NCBI RefSeq assembly: GCF_002259485.1 | Contig: NZ_NPGA01000007.1 | Span: 62,001 to 126,000, forward strand | Source: Rhodococcus sp. 14-1411-2a | GTDB taxonomy: Bacteria; Actinomycetota; Actinomycetes; Mycobacteriales; Mycobacteriaceae | Reading direction: 5' to 3' | Length of the DNA: 64,000 nt | Shown: positions 25,555 through 34,459 of the stretch, in pieces | Position numbering within the stretch: position 1 is the first letter of the stretch | Layout of the letters: every line of letters begins with the position of its first letter | Position numbers and translations under genes: made by a program | Notes under the pieces: generated by a model | What the model was told of the DNA's origin: nothing | The model's input: only the letters and a program-made list of their open reading frames with translations | The model's database searches: none

Positions 25555-25940
25555 TGCGTCATTCCTGTCGATTCCGGTCGCGGACCGAGTGTGTCGACCG
25601 CGAATCGGGGCACCGGCACGGTGGACGTCAGACGCACCGGTGCCCCATCCAGTTCGTCGAAGCTCTCACAGTCGATGATCGCTTCGATCTTGATGCCCTC
25701 GGGCAGTTCCACGTAGCCGACTGCGAAGGGCACGAACCCTCCGACCGGTGGCACGTATGGAGGAGACTTGGGCGCGAAACGCTGAATCGTGTAGGCCCAC
25801 AGGTTGCCTCGCGTACTCAGGGTGATGTTCTCCGCAGTGGGTGTGGCACACCTGCTGCACATCTCACTCGCGGGGAAAGCCACGGTACTGCACACCGTGC
25901 ACTTGCTGCCCTCGAGTGCGACGGCCGTTGCCTGCTCCAT
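25551..25940 (-). CDS. Zinc-ribbon OB-fold protein (DUF35 family)
   Basis: 129 residues. Four cysteines at 14, 17, 28 and 31 (CTVC and CSRC) form a rubredoxin-like zinc ribbon, followed by an OB domain (GNLWAYTIQRF, PFAVGYVELPEG). Proteins of this kind bind thiolase-fold partners and hold the CoA ester. Its stop overlaps the thiolase start (ATGA), so the two very likely form a complex. Confidence 0.88.
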   Translation of the reverse strand: MEQATAVALEGSKCTVCSTVAFPASEMCSRCATPTAENITLSTRGNLWAYTIQRFAPKSPPYVPPVGGFVPFAVGYVELPEGIKIEAIIDCESFDELDGAPVRLTSTVPVPRFAVDTLGPRPESTGMTQ

Positions 25941-25988
25941 TGATGCTGCCTTTCGGGCTGTTCGGTCAGAACGCGGACGTGGTGCGGA

Positions 25989-26777
25989 TCAGCGCCCGAC
26001 CCACTTGGGCTCACGCTTCTCGAGGAATGCGGTGACGCCCTCCTTGCCGTCCTCGGACTGGAGTGCATTGCCGACTGCGAGATGCTCCATGACCATGAGC
26101 GACTGGATGTCTGCATCCAGACCGCGGTCGATGCACATCTTGGTCAGCTTCATCATGAACGGGCTCTTGTCAGTGAGGTTCCCGATGAACTCGTCGACGG
26201 TCTTGTCGAGGTCCTCGGCCGGCGCGGACGCATTGATCAGGTCGAAGTCGACCGCCTCGGTGCCCGAGAGCAGCTTGCCGGTCAGCATGAGTTCCTTGGT
26301 CTTCCGGATACCGATCATGCGGGGCAGGCGGTAGATCGGGCCGGCACCACCGAACAATGCACGGCGGATGTGGAAGTCGCCGATTCTTGCGTCGTCCGCC
26401 GCGATAGCGAAGTCGCACGAGATCATCAGTTCGAATCCACCGGCGGTGACGTAACCCTCAAGCACCGCAACGGAGGGAGTGTTCATGGAGTACAGACGAT
26501 CGCACACCTTCGCCGACAGGACGGCGACGTCCATTGCGGTAGTAGTGCCGATGAAGTCCGACAGCAATTCGTCGAGGTCGAAGCCCGAGCAGAAGGTGTT
26601 GTTGACTCCGCGGAGCACGAGAACCTTGAGGTTCGGATCGTTGTCCACCTCGACGATGATCTCGTCCAGACGATGCAGCAGCTCTACTGTGACAGCGTTC
26701 TTCTTGTGCGGGCGGTTGAGCCAGACGCGAGCGACGTCGCCGTCCTTCTCCAACAGAATGTGGTCGGTGTCGATCAT
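25989..26777 (-). CDS. Enoyl-CoA hydratase/isomerase family protein
   Basis: 262 residues. Oxyanion motifs are NTFCSGFDLDEL and EGYVTAGGFELMISCD; the second departs from the usual GxxxGGG. It ends FLEKREPKWVGR. It is the first gene of the ten-gene minus operon, with an AAAGG ribosome site and promoter plus operator site d just upstream. It probably hydrates the enoyl-CoA made by the dehydrogenases. Confidence 0.86.
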   Translation of the reverse strand: MIDTDHILLEKDGDVARVWLNRPHKKNAVTVELLHRLDEIIVEVDNDPNLKVLVLRGVNNTFCSGFDLDELLSDFIGTTTAMDVAVLSAKVCDRLYSMNTPSVAVLEGYVTAGGFELMISCDFAIAADDARIGDFHIRRALFGGAGPIYRLPRMIGIRKTKELMLTGKLLSGTEAVDFDLINASAPAEDLDKTVDEFIGNLTDKSPFMMKLTKMCIDRGLDADIQSLMVMEHLAVGNALQSEDGKEGVTAFLEKREPKWVGR

Positions 26778-26804
26778 GTGACAGCCTTTCGAGAGTGTGC
26801 AATT

Positions 26805-26850
26805 TGAACTGGATTCACTTCAGTATTGATCATCGAGGCGATGGCGTCAA
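26805..26850 (-). promoter_or_regulatory. Promoter and operator site d of the ten-gene catabolic operon
   Basis: On the minus strand TTGACG (26850-26845), 17 bases, AATACT (26827-26822). The operator TGAACTGGATTCACTTCA (26805-26822) shares one base with the -10 box and covers the start point. The hydratase ATG at 26777 follows. Confidence 0.65.
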
Positions 26851-26881
26851 TAGCCGATCCCCGGCGACCGCAGCAATCGGT

Positions 26882-28015
26882 CTACACGGCAAGGAAATCG
26901 GCGATCCGCGCCCGATGTGCCCGCGAATCCCCCTGCAGCGCTTCGTTTCCCAGAACTCGGCGGAAGTAACTGTGTGCAGCGTGCTCCCACGTGAACCCCA
27001 CTCCCCCGTGCAGTTGCACGGCCTCGTAGGCCACGTGCACCGCGGCGTCGCCACACACAGCACCCGCGACGGCAATCGCCAGACGGGCCTCGTCGGGATC
27101 CTCGTCGTGCACCGCAGCGGCATACCGGGCGGCCGATCTGGCCCGCTCGAGTTCGATCAACATGTCTGCCAACCGGTGTTTGATCGCCTGGAACGAACCG
27201 ATGGGACGGCCGAACTGATGACGCGTCTCGACGTGATCGAGAGTCATCTGCAGTAGGGCGTCGGCGATACCGGTGTTCTCGCACGCGAGCGCCAGAGTCG
27301 CCACGTCCTGTATCCGCGCGATTGCGTCGCCGGCCTTCTCGGCCGGCACCAGAAGCGTCGCCGGGGCGCGGTCGAACGAAACGTCCGCTTGTCGCCTTGT
27401 GGAGTCGACGACGCGTCGATCATGCAGCGCGGAAAAGCTTTTCGCAGACACGCCGAAGAGTGCGACGCCGTCCGGGCATCGGGCACTGACGACCACGAGA
27501 TCGGCTGCTCCACCTCCGACGACGAACCGCACCTGTCCGCTCAGGACCCACCCGTCGTCGGTCCGGTCGGCATCGACGTCGTCGGACTCGGCGGTCAGTG
27601 CGCTCACTGCGGCAACCGTGGTGCCGCCGAGAACTCCCTCGAGCAGGTTTGAGTTACCCGCCTCCATCATGGCGCGAACGCCGACGGCCGCATGCTGATA
27701 GACGGGTTCGACAACCAGAGCGCGACCACATTCCTCCAGAACGATGCCGAGCTCGACCATGCCGTAGCCGAGTCCACCCGACTCCTCCGGAACAGCCATG
27801 GCGGTTACGGACATGTCGTCGACCAGGCGTTTCCACAGTTCGACCGAGTAGCCAGGGGCAGAGTCCGCAGCGGCGCGCACCTGCTCGATCGTCGAGTACT
27901 TGGCGAGCACTCCACGGATGGTCTCGCGTATCTCGGCCTGCTCGCTGCCGGGCGTCAGCGCCGGCGGCTCCGAACGAGGCCAGGGGACTTGTGCGTCGCG
28001 GTGAGATGAGGTCAT
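26882..28015 (-). CDS. Acyl-CoA dehydrogenase (short FadE type)
   Basis: 377 residues with an N-terminal helical domain (VPEESGGLGYGMVELG), a middle beta domain (VLSGQVRFVVGGGAADLV) and a C-terminal four-helix domain with QLHGGVGFTWEHAAH. The arginine-rich ENTGIADALLQMTLDHVETR and FGRPIGSFQAIKHRLADM stretches are family-typical. It resembles the shorter subunit of heteromeric FadE pairs. It has GGAG before the ATG, operator site e upstream, and is separated from the hydratase gene by promoter d. Confidence 0.85.
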   Translation of the reverse strand: MTSSHRDAQVPWPRSEPPALTPGSEQAEIRETIRGVLAKYSTIEQVRAAADSAPGYSVELWKRLVDDMSVTAMAVPEESGGLGYGMVELGIVLEECGRALVVEPVYQHAAVGVRAMMEAGNSNLLEGVLGGTTVAAVSALTAESDDVDADRTDDGWVLSGQVRFVVGGGAADLVVVSARCPDGVALFGVSAKSFSALHDRRVVDSTRRQADVSFDRAPATLLVPAEKAGDAIARIQDVATLALACENTGIADALLQMTLDHVETRHQFGRPIGSFQAIKHRLADMLIELERARSAARYAAAVHDEDPDEARLAIAVAGAVCGDAAVHVAYEAVQLHGGVGFTWEHAAHSYFRRVLGNEALQGDSRAHRARIADFLAV

Positions 28016-28026
28016 GTCGCTCCACT

Positions 28027-28044
28027 CGAGTTGAATTCAATTCT
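28027..28044. promoter_or_regulatory. Operator site e
   Basis: CGAGTTGAATTCAATTCT, centred on GAATTC, fits about 11 of 16 informative positions of the consensus. It lies 12 bases before the dehydrogenase start at 28015, in the divergent region shared with site f. Confidence 0.4.
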
Positions 28045-28070
28045 TGTACGAACTCTAACGGGTGAAACGC

Positions 28071-28107
28071 TCGACAAACAGGGTTTGCCTGAACTAAGTT
28101 CAATTCA
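28071..28107 (+). promoter_or_regulatory. Promoter and operator site f, apparently leaderless
   Basis: TCGACA (28071-28076), 18 bases, TAAGTT (28095-28100). The predicted start point coincides with the ATG at 28107, and no ribosome site precedes it, so the mRNA may be leaderless. Operator TGAACTAAGTTCAATTCA (28090-28107) covers the -10 box and the first base of the start codon. Confidence 0.5.
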
Positions 28108-28850
28108 TGCCATTGGAGATTGTGGAGTATTACGCCACCCTGGACGCCGGGCACCTGGACGAGGCGGTTGCGATGCTCGCCGAGGACGTCGCCTTCTCGA
28201 TGATCCTGCCGGGCGGGGCCAATCGAAAGACCGGACGGGCCGCCATGCTCGAATACCTGGCGGGTCGGCCTCCCGTCGACCGAAAGCACCGAGTTCTCCG
28301 ATCGTCCGTCGACCACGACCTGCAATTCGTACACGGCGCGGTGACCGAGGGCGATCGGACCACGGGCTATTTCGTCGGGGTCATGCACATGCGCTCGGAC
28401 GGCCTGATCGACCGGTACCAGGTCTCGTTCGATGCCGAATTCGCCCTCCTCGATACCGATGAAGGATCGTCGATGAACTCGAACATGCAACCGACGCCGA
28501 CTCTCCAGCGCTGGTTCGAGTACATGGATTCCGACGACCCGGATCGGGTCCTGACCATGATCTCGGCGGACTTCCGTATGTCCGTGCAGTTTTCCAAGGG
28601 ACACGGCGAGGCAGCCGAGTTCGTGGGCGACCGCGACGGGCTCGTCGCCTACCTCCAGCAACGCGAGAAGAGCACCCTGATTCATCATCTCGATCGCGGC
28701 GCGTCGGTCGACGGCACCGAGATGGTGCTGGGACGGACCACCCGCGACGGAGCCTTCGAGGCGTCGTTCAACGCCTCGGCCCAACTCGACGACAACGGGC
28801 ACGTCCGACGGTTGCTCATCGCCCGCACGCCGGAATTGGCGTTCGACTAG
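28107..28850 (+). CDS. Tandem SnoaL/NTF2-like domain protein
   Basis: 247 residues made of two NTF2-like units. The first starts PLEIVEYYATLDAGHLDEAV and the second, near residue 132, LQRWFEYMDSDDPDRVLTMI; both have the DGLIDRYQ- or GHVRRLLIA-type ending of SnoaL proteins. The fold serves as small isomerase, dehydratase or sensor. As first gene of the beta-oxidation operon it may isomerise or dehydrate a pathway intermediate. Two such domains in one chain would mimic the usual dimer. Confidence 0.75.
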   Translation: MPLEIVEYYATLDAGHLDEAVAMLAEDVAFSMILPGGANRKTGRAAMLEYLAGRPPVDRKHRVLRSSVDHDLQFVHGAVTEGDRTTGYFVGVMHMRSDGLIDRYQVSFDAEFALLDTDEGSSMNSNMQPTPTLQRWFEYMDSDDPDRVLTMISADFRMSVQFSKGHGEAAEFVGDRDGLVAYLQQREKSTLIHHLDRGASVDGTEMVLGRTTRDGAFEASFNASAQLDDNGHVRRLLIARTPELAFD

Positions 28851-28889
28851 GAGCCGATCGGCTCGCGAAACAGAGAAGAAAAGAGCGAG

Positions 28890-30101
28890 ATGCCTGAGCA
28901 AGCACTGATTTTCGAGGCCATTCGTACCCCGAGAGGCAAGGGGCGCAACGGATCGCTGCACGGCACCAAGCCGGTGGACCTCGTCGCGGGGTTGATCACC
29001 GAACTCCGGGCTCGATTCCCCGATATGGATCCATCCGACATCGACGACGTCATCCTCGGCGTCGTCTCTCCTGTCGGAGAACAGGGCGCGGTCATCTCGC
29101 GCGCAGCCGCATTGGTGGCGGGCCTCCCGGAATCGGTCCCCGGCACCCAGATCAATCGTTTTTGCGCGTCCGGGCTCGAAGCGACCAACCTGGCCGCCCA
29201 GAAGATCGCGTCCGGCTGGGACGATCTGGTGATCGCCGGCGGCGTCGAGTCGATGTCTCGGGTACCGATGGGCAGCGACGGCGGTGCCCTGTTCACCGAC
29301 CCGGCCACCGCATACGACCTCTACATCGTTCCGCAGGGAATCGGTGCCGACCTGATCGCTACGGTCGAGGGTTTCTCTCGTCACGACGTCGACACCTACG
29401 CGGCGGAGTCCCAACGACGCGCCGAGGCCGCCTGGAGTGCAGGCTATTTCAAGAAGTCCGTCGTTCCGGTCGAGGACTTCAACGGCGTCACCCTGCTCGA
29501 CCACGACGAGCACCGGCGCCCGGGAACCACCACCGGCAGCCTGGGCACATTGAAGCCGGCCTTCGCCGCGCTGGGCAAAGCCGCGGGTTTCGACGACGTA
29601 GCGCTGCAGAAGTACGTCGATGTCGAACGCATCGATCATGTTCACACCGGCGGTAATTCGTCGGGGATCGTCGATGGTGCCGCCCTGGTTCTCATCGGTA
29701 GCGACGCGGCCGGAGCACGCGCAGGCCTGGTTCCCCGTGGCCGCATCGTGGCCACCGCTCAGGTCGGCAGCGAACCGACGATCATGCTCACCGGTCCGAC
29801 CCCGGCCACGGTGGCCGTGTTGAAGCGAGCGGGCCTGACCGTGGACGACATCGACGTGTTCGAGCTGAACGAGGCATTCGCCTCCGTGGTGCTCAAGTGG
29901 ATGAAGGACCTCGACATCCCGCACGAGAAGACCAACGTCAACGGCGGAGCGATTGCGATGGGCCACCCGCTCGGGGCCACCGGCGCAATTCTGGTGGGCA
30001 CCGTGCTTGACGAACTGGAACGAACCGGTGGCCGCTACGGCCTGATCACCCTGTGCATCGGCGGCGGCATGGGTGTTGCCACCGTCATCGAACGCCTCTG
30101 A
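28890..30101 (+). CDS. Acetyl-CoA acyltransferase (thiolase, FadA-like)
   Basis: 403 residues with the complete thiolase set: nucleophile Cys92 in [18 protein letters not shown] near residue 355 and CIGGGMGVA near the end. It is followed by the FadB-like gene 36 bases downstream, the normal order of a beta-oxidation complex. It catalyses the thiolytic release of acetyl-CoA (or propionyl-CoA). It starts with ATG after a gagaagaaaagagcgag stretch. Confidence 0.92.
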   Translation: MPEQALIFEAIRTPRGKGRNGSLHGTKPVDLVAGLITELRARFPDMDPSDIDDVILGVVSPVGEQGAVISRAAALVAGLPESVPGTQINRFCASGLEATNLAAQKIASGWDDLVIAGGVESMSRVPMGSDGGALFTDPATAYDLYIVPQGIGADLIATVEGFSRHDVDTYAAESQRRAEAAWSAGYFKKSVVPVEDFNGVTLLDHDEHRRPGTTTGSLGTLKPAFAALGKAAGFDDVALQKYVDVERIDHVHTGGNSSGIVDGAALVLIGSDAAGARAGLVPRGRIVATAQVGSEPTIMLTGPTPATVAVLKRAGLTVDDIDVFELNEAFASVVLKWMKDLDIPHEKTNVNGGAIAMGHPLGATGAILVGTVLDELERTGGRYGLITLCIGGGMGVATVIERL

Positions 30102-30137
30102 ACTGCCCATCGTCGACACAGAGAAATACGAGAAAAC

Positions 30138-32330
30138 ATGAGCGAGAACATGATCGGATGGGAACGCGGTTCCGACGGCATCGTCGTACTCACGATGGAC
30201 GACGCAGGCAAGAGCGCGAACACGATGAACGATACGTACATCGCGTCGATGGCCGCCACTGTCGAGCGGCTCGAAGCCGAGAAGGACGACATCACCGGTG
30301 TCGTGATCACCTCGGCCAAGAAGTCGTTCTTCGCGGGCGGCGATCTGGGCGACATGACGGCCGACCCCGGCGATGCAGACAAGCGCGACGTCGCACGTGC
30401 CTTGACCGAACGGATCGACGGGATCAAGGGCGTTCTGCGACGGCTCGAGACTCTCGGTCGCCCCGTGGTGGCCGCGATCAACGGCGCAGCTCTCGGCGGC
30501 GGCTTCGAGATTGCGTTGCACACCCATCACCGCATCGCAGCGGACCTGCCGGGCACCCGAATCGGTCTCCCCGAGGCCACGCTCGGATTGTTGCCCGGGG
30601 GCGGCGGGATCGTCAGAACGATCCGGCTGATGGGAATCGATGCCGCCCTGGCGAAGGTATTGACGAAAGGCCAGCAGCACTCGGTGGCCGACGCGACGAA
30701 GCTCGGGCTGATCGACGCCACCGTTGCCGGTGTGGACGAGTTGATTCCGGCGGCGAAGGCGTGGATCGCCGAGAACCCGTCGGCTGTGCAGCCGTGGGAC
30801 GTCAAGGGTTTCGAGATTCCCGGTGGTGGACCGACCGATCCTGCCGTTGCTCAGAATCTGCTGGCCGCAACGGCATTGCTGCGTAAGCAGCTCAAGGGCG
30901 CACCCGCCCCGGCACCGAGGGCGATACTCGCCGCCGCAGCGGAGTGCGCGTCGGTCGACGTAGACACCGCGGATCGCATCGAGACCCGCTACTTCGTCTC
31001 TCTGATGACCGATCGAGTCGCACAGAACATGATTCGTGCGTTCTTCTTCGACATGCAGACCATCCGACGCGGCACGTCACGCCCGGCCGGCCACGACACG
31101 TTCACCGCCCGTACCGTAGCGGTCGTCGGGGCAGGAATGATGGGTGCCGCCATCGCCTACGTGTGCGCCAGGGCCGGTATCGAGGTCGTACTGAAAGACC
31201 TCGACCAGGCCGCTGCTGACCGCGGAAAACTCTACGCCGAGAAGCTCGAAGCGAAAGCCCTCGAGCGGGGGTCGACGACGGCCGAGAGGTCGGCGGCACT
31301 GCTCGACCGGATCCGGCCGACCGCGGACGCGGCCGACTGCGCCGCAGCCGATCTCGTGATCGAAGCGGCATTCGAATCCGTGGACGTCAAAAATCGGGTG
31401 TTCGGGGAGCTCGACGGTATCGTTCCCGCCGATATCGTCCTCGGCTCCAACACCTCCCAGCTTCCCATTTCGATCTTGGCCGACGGCGTCAGCCGACCCG
31501 AGAATTTCATCGGAATCCACTTCTTCTCCCCTGCCGACAAGATGCCCCTGGTCGAAATCATCCGTGGCCGAGAGACTTCCGACTCGACAGTGGCCAAGGT
31601 CGTCGATTTCGTGTTCCGGATCGGCAAGACCCCCATCGTCGTCAACGACAGTCGTGGGTTCTTCACCTCACGGGTGATCGGCGCGTTCCTCGACGAAGCG
31701 ATGGCCGCGGTCGGCGAGGGCGTCAACCCGGTATTCATCGAGCAAGCGGGTGCGCAGGCCGGCTACCCCGTCCCACCTCTGCAGTTGATGGACCAAGTGA
31801 CTTTGTCTCTGTCGCAGAGGATCCGCAAGGAGAACGAACGCGCGCTGGCGAGCGAAGGCAAGCCGCCTCGCCGACACGGCTCGGATGCGGTGATGGACAA
31901 GATGGTCGGAGAACTCGATCGTCCCGGGCGTGCCGGCGGCGGCGGTTTCTACAGCTACGACGAATCGGGCACGAGAACCGGGATCTGGCCGGGCGTACGC
32001 ACGTCTTTCGATTCGGGTTCGACTCGAATTCCTTTCGTGGACATGCAGGAACGGATGCTGTTCGCCGAGGCGATCGAGGCGGTCAAATGCCTCGACGAAG
32101 GTGTGTTGACGAGCGTGGCCGATGCGAACATCGGGTCGCTGCTGGGTATCGGATTCCCGTCGTGGACCGGGGGCGTCATCCAGTACATCGATCAATACGA
32201 CGGCGGGCTGCCCGGCTTCGTCGACCGAGCACGAGAATTGGCCTCGAAGTACGGGGCTCACTTCGAGCCACCCCAGTCTCTGGTGAACAGAGCAACGCGC
32301 GGAGAGCGTGTCCATACACTCGCGTCCTGA
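30138..32330 (+). CDS. Multifunctional fatty-acid oxidation protein (FadB-like: enoyl-CoA hydratase/3-hydroxyacyl-CoA dehydrogenase)
   Basis: 730 residues. The N-terminal crotonase unit has KKSFFAGGDLGDM and NGAALGGGFEIAL. The Rossmann site VGAGMMGAAIA is near residue 329, then SNTSQLPIS and HFFSPADKMPLVEII of the dehydrogenase active site, and a C-terminal dehydrogenase repeat to residue 730. It performs hydration and NAD-linked oxidation and works with the FadA gene upstream. Length and order are normal for the actinobacterial FadB. Confidence 0.92.
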   Translation: MSENMIGWERGSDGIVVLTMDDAGKSANTMNDTYIASMAATVERLEAEKDDITGVVITSAKKSFFAGGDLGDMTADPGDADKRDVARALTERIDGIKGVLRRLETLGRPVVAAINGAALGGGFEIALHTHHRIAADLPGTRIGLPEATLGLLPGGGGIVRTIRLMGIDAALAKVLTKGQQHSVADATKLGLIDATVAGVDELIPAAKAWIAENPSAVQPWDVKGFEIPGGGPTDPAVAQNLLAATALLRKQLKGAPAPAPRAILAAAAECASVDVDTADRIETRYFVSLMTDRVAQNMIRAFFFDMQTIRRGTSRPAGHDTFTARTVAVVGAGMMGAAIAYVCARAGIEVVLKDLDQAAADRGKLYAEKLEAKALERGSTTAERSAALLDRIRPTADAADCAAADLVIEAAFESVDVKNRVFGELDGIVPADIVLGSNTSQLPISILADGVSRPENFIGIHFFSPADKMPLVEIIRGRETSDSTVAKVVDFVFRIGKTPIVVNDSRGFFTSRVIGAFLDEAMAAVGEGVNPVFIEQAGAQAGYPVPPLQLMDQVTLSLSQRIRKENERALASEGKPPRRHGSDAVMDKMVGELDRPGRAGGGGFYSYDESGTRTGIWPGVRTSFDSGSTRIPFVDMQERMLFAEAIEAVKCLDEGVLTSVADANIGSLLGIGFPSWTGGVIQYIDQYDGGLPGFVDRARELASKYGAHFEPPQSLVNRATRGERVHTLAS

Positions 32331-32346
32331 ACGAAGAGAGAATGCT

Positions 32347-33390
32347 GTGAACGCACTACGTCGATCGGTGATGTCCGTCGGAATTGCCGCAGTGACTCTC
32401 GTTGCTGCGGCGTGCGGGCAATCCTCGCAGGAAGCCGAATCCGGACCGGTACAGGGCACATGGGACGACGTTGTGGCCGCGGCCGGTGCCGAAGGGACCG
32501 TGCACCTGTACTCCAGTCAGCATCCCGAGAACCTCGCGACACTGGAGACCGCTTTCGAAGCGAAGTATCCCGACATCGATCTCGAGTTCACGCGCGGCAG
32601 TGACGTCGAGCTCAACCCGCGGGTGGAGACCGAAGCCCGGACCGGCCGTGGAACGGCCGACGTACACATGTCGACCGATCCGGCGTGGATCGCGACTGCG
32701 TCCGAATCGGGCACCTACTCGACAACGATAGTCGGGCCGGCCTTCGACGACTCGGCGTACGCTCGGTCGACCAGCGTGCTGAACGATACGTTCTTCCTCA
32801 CCAGCGCAGCAATATTTGCGCTCGGGTGGAACACCGATGCAGTTCCTGCCGGGCTTTCCTCCCCGCAGGACCTGTTGGATCCGGTGTTGAAAGGCCGGAT
32901 CGGCGTCGTGAATCCTGCCGGGTTCGCCGCGGTTGTCGACGAGTACCGATTCTTCGACGAGAACTGGACCGGTGGCGGTTTCCTGGACAAGCTCGCTGCG
33001 CAGGAACCTCGGGTCTACCCGGGCGCGCTGGCCGTCGCTCAGGCATTGAGCTCCGGTGAGATCGCCGCATCGCCGATGGTGCCGCCACTGGTCCGGGAGA
33101 AGGACGCAGGCGCACCCGTCGACTGGACACTTCCCGATCCGGCGTGGGGTGCGCCGTACTACTCCCACGTGTTGTCCTCGGCTCCGCATCCCAATGCCGC
33201 ACAAGTGCTGGCCGACTTCATGGTGTCGGCCGACGGGCAGCGCGCTCTGTCGAAAGGCTACGGCAGCGCCTTGCCCGACATCGAGAACTCGGTCGCGTCG
33301 GCCCAGAACATCCCGCTGCCCGATACGGATTCACTGACGCCCGAGAAGGTCTCGCAGTTCCAACAGGAGTGGGAAAGCAAGTTCAACTGA
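32347..33390 (+). CDS. ABC transporter substrate-binding lipoprotein (paralog 2)
   Basis: 347 residues from a GTG at 32347 with gagaga before it; an ATG eight codons later is possible. The lipobox is LVAAACGQ (Cys23). It shares VHLYSSQHPENL, EAKYPDIDLEFTRG, ADVHMSTDPAWI and LGWNTDAVP with paralogs 1 and 3. There is no transporter gene beside it, so it probably feeds the importer at 11072-13956. It sits only 16 bases after the FadB stop, inside a beta-oxidation operon, an unusual place for a binding protein. Confidence 0.86.
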   Translation: MNALRRSVMSVGIAAVTLVAAACGQSSQEAESGPVQGTWDDVVAAAGAEGTVHLYSSQHPENLATLETAFEAKYPDIDLEFTRGSDVELNPRVETEARTGRGTADVHMSTDPAWIATASESGTYSTTIVGPAFDDSAYARSTSVLNDTFFLTSAAIFALGWNTDAVPAGLSSPQDLLDPVLKGRIGVVNPAGFAAVVDEYRFFDENWTGGGFLDKLAAQEPRVYPGALAVAQALSSGEIAASPMVPPLVREKDAGAPVDWTLPDPAWGAPYYSHVLSSAPHPNAAQVLADFMVSADGQRALSKGYGSALPDIENSVASAQNIPLPDTDSLTPEKVSQFQQEWESKFN

Positions 33391-33422
33391 AATCTCGGAC
33401 TCGAAGGAAGCCCAGCGCGACC

Positions 33423-34442
33423 ATGAACAGCCGAACCCTCTGCCTCACCTCATATCCGAGCGGAAAACTCACGACCGAACAGCTGGAGCTGACGGACATC
33501 CCGCTCGCCCCACTGCTCGATGGCGAAGTGCTGGTACGAAATACCTGGCTCTCGATCGATCCGTCGATTCGTCTGCGATTGGGTGAATCGGCACCGTCCG
33601 GATATCTCCCACCCCTCCGGAGCGGAGATGCGCTGGTGGGATTGGCACTCGGCATCGTCGTCGAGTCACGGCACGAGGACTTTCGGCCCGGAGATCTGGT
33701 GTCGCACATGCACGGCTACCGCGACTTCGCAGTGGTTTCCGCCGCGGCCGGCGGGCTGGGCGGCGCGGGCACCCTCACCAGAATCGACGCCCACGACTGG
33801 CCCCAACAGTGGTATCTCGGCCCGCTGGGCAGTTCCGGCCTCACGGCCTATGTCGGCCTCTTCGAGGTCATGGGCATCCGACCGTCCGATACCGTCTGGA
33901 TCTCGGCCGCCGCAGGAGCAGTCGGCAGTATCGCTACCCAGCTCGCCGCCCACCACGGGTGCACGGTGATCGCGTCCGCAGGCAGCCGACGCAAGGCCGA
34001 TCACCTGGTCGATGCCCTCGGAGCCTCCAGCTCGTTCGATTACCACGACGGCGACGTGGGCAGCCTGCTCGCGCGGGCTGCCCCGGACGGGATCGACGCA
34101 TACTTCGACAACGTAGGCGGTTCTCACTTCACCGCCGCCCTCGACGCGCTCCGACCCCAAGGACGGGTCGCGATGTGCGGCGCAATTTCCACCTACGAGT
34201 CATCGAACACGTTGCCGTCGAACCTGTTTCAGATCACCGCCAAGAGCTTGTCGGTACGAGGGTTTCGAGCCGGCTCGTTCGGCCATCTCTACGACACGAT
34301 GCGATCCACTGTCGGAAGCCGACTGACCGACGGAACCATGATCTACGAGGAATCGATCTACGACGGCCTCGAGCACGCCTCCGCCGCACTGGTCGATCTA
34401 CTCAACGGACGAACCAGCGGAAAGACGCTGTGCCGACTGTGA
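33423..34442 (+). CDS. Zinc-free medium-chain reductase (NADP-dependent, CurA/leukotriene B4 dehydrogenase type)
   Basis: 339 residues. It starts NSRTLCLTSYPSGKLTTEQL, has WLSIDPSIRLRL, the substrate motif LGSSGLTAYVGLFEVMG, the cofactor site ISAAAGAVGSIATQLA and the partner motif DAYFDNVGG, all typical of prostaglandin-reductase-like enzymes. It lacks zinc ligands. It likely reduces a conjugated enone or enoyl thioester with NADPH. It is the last gene of the operon that starts at 28107. Confidence 0.86.
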   Translation: MNSRTLCLTSYPSGKLTTEQLELTDIPLAPLLDGEVLVRNTWLSIDPSIRLRLGESAPSGYLPPLRSGDALVGLALGIVVESRHEDFRPGDLVSHMHGYRDFAVVSAAAGGLGGAGTLTRIDAHDWPQQWYLGPLGSSGLTAYVGLFEVMGIRPSDTVWISAAAGAVGSIATQLAAHHGCTVIASAGSRRKADHLVDALGASSSFDYHDGDVGSLLARAAPDGIDAYFDNVGGSHFTAALDALRPQGRVAMCGAISTYESSNTLPSNLFQITAKSLSVRGFRAGSFGHLYDTMRSTVGSRLTDGTMIYEESIYDGLEHASAALVDLLNGRTSGKTLCRL

Positions 34443-34459
34443 ACCTCTGACGCACCGGT

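Noticed and set aside
27654-30680. Very long minus-strand open frame (about 1008 codons)
   Set aside because: It runs antisense to the SnoaL, FadA and FadB genes, which have clear family motifs. Its own product is Arg/His-rich and unrecognisable, a usual shadow in GC-rich DNA.
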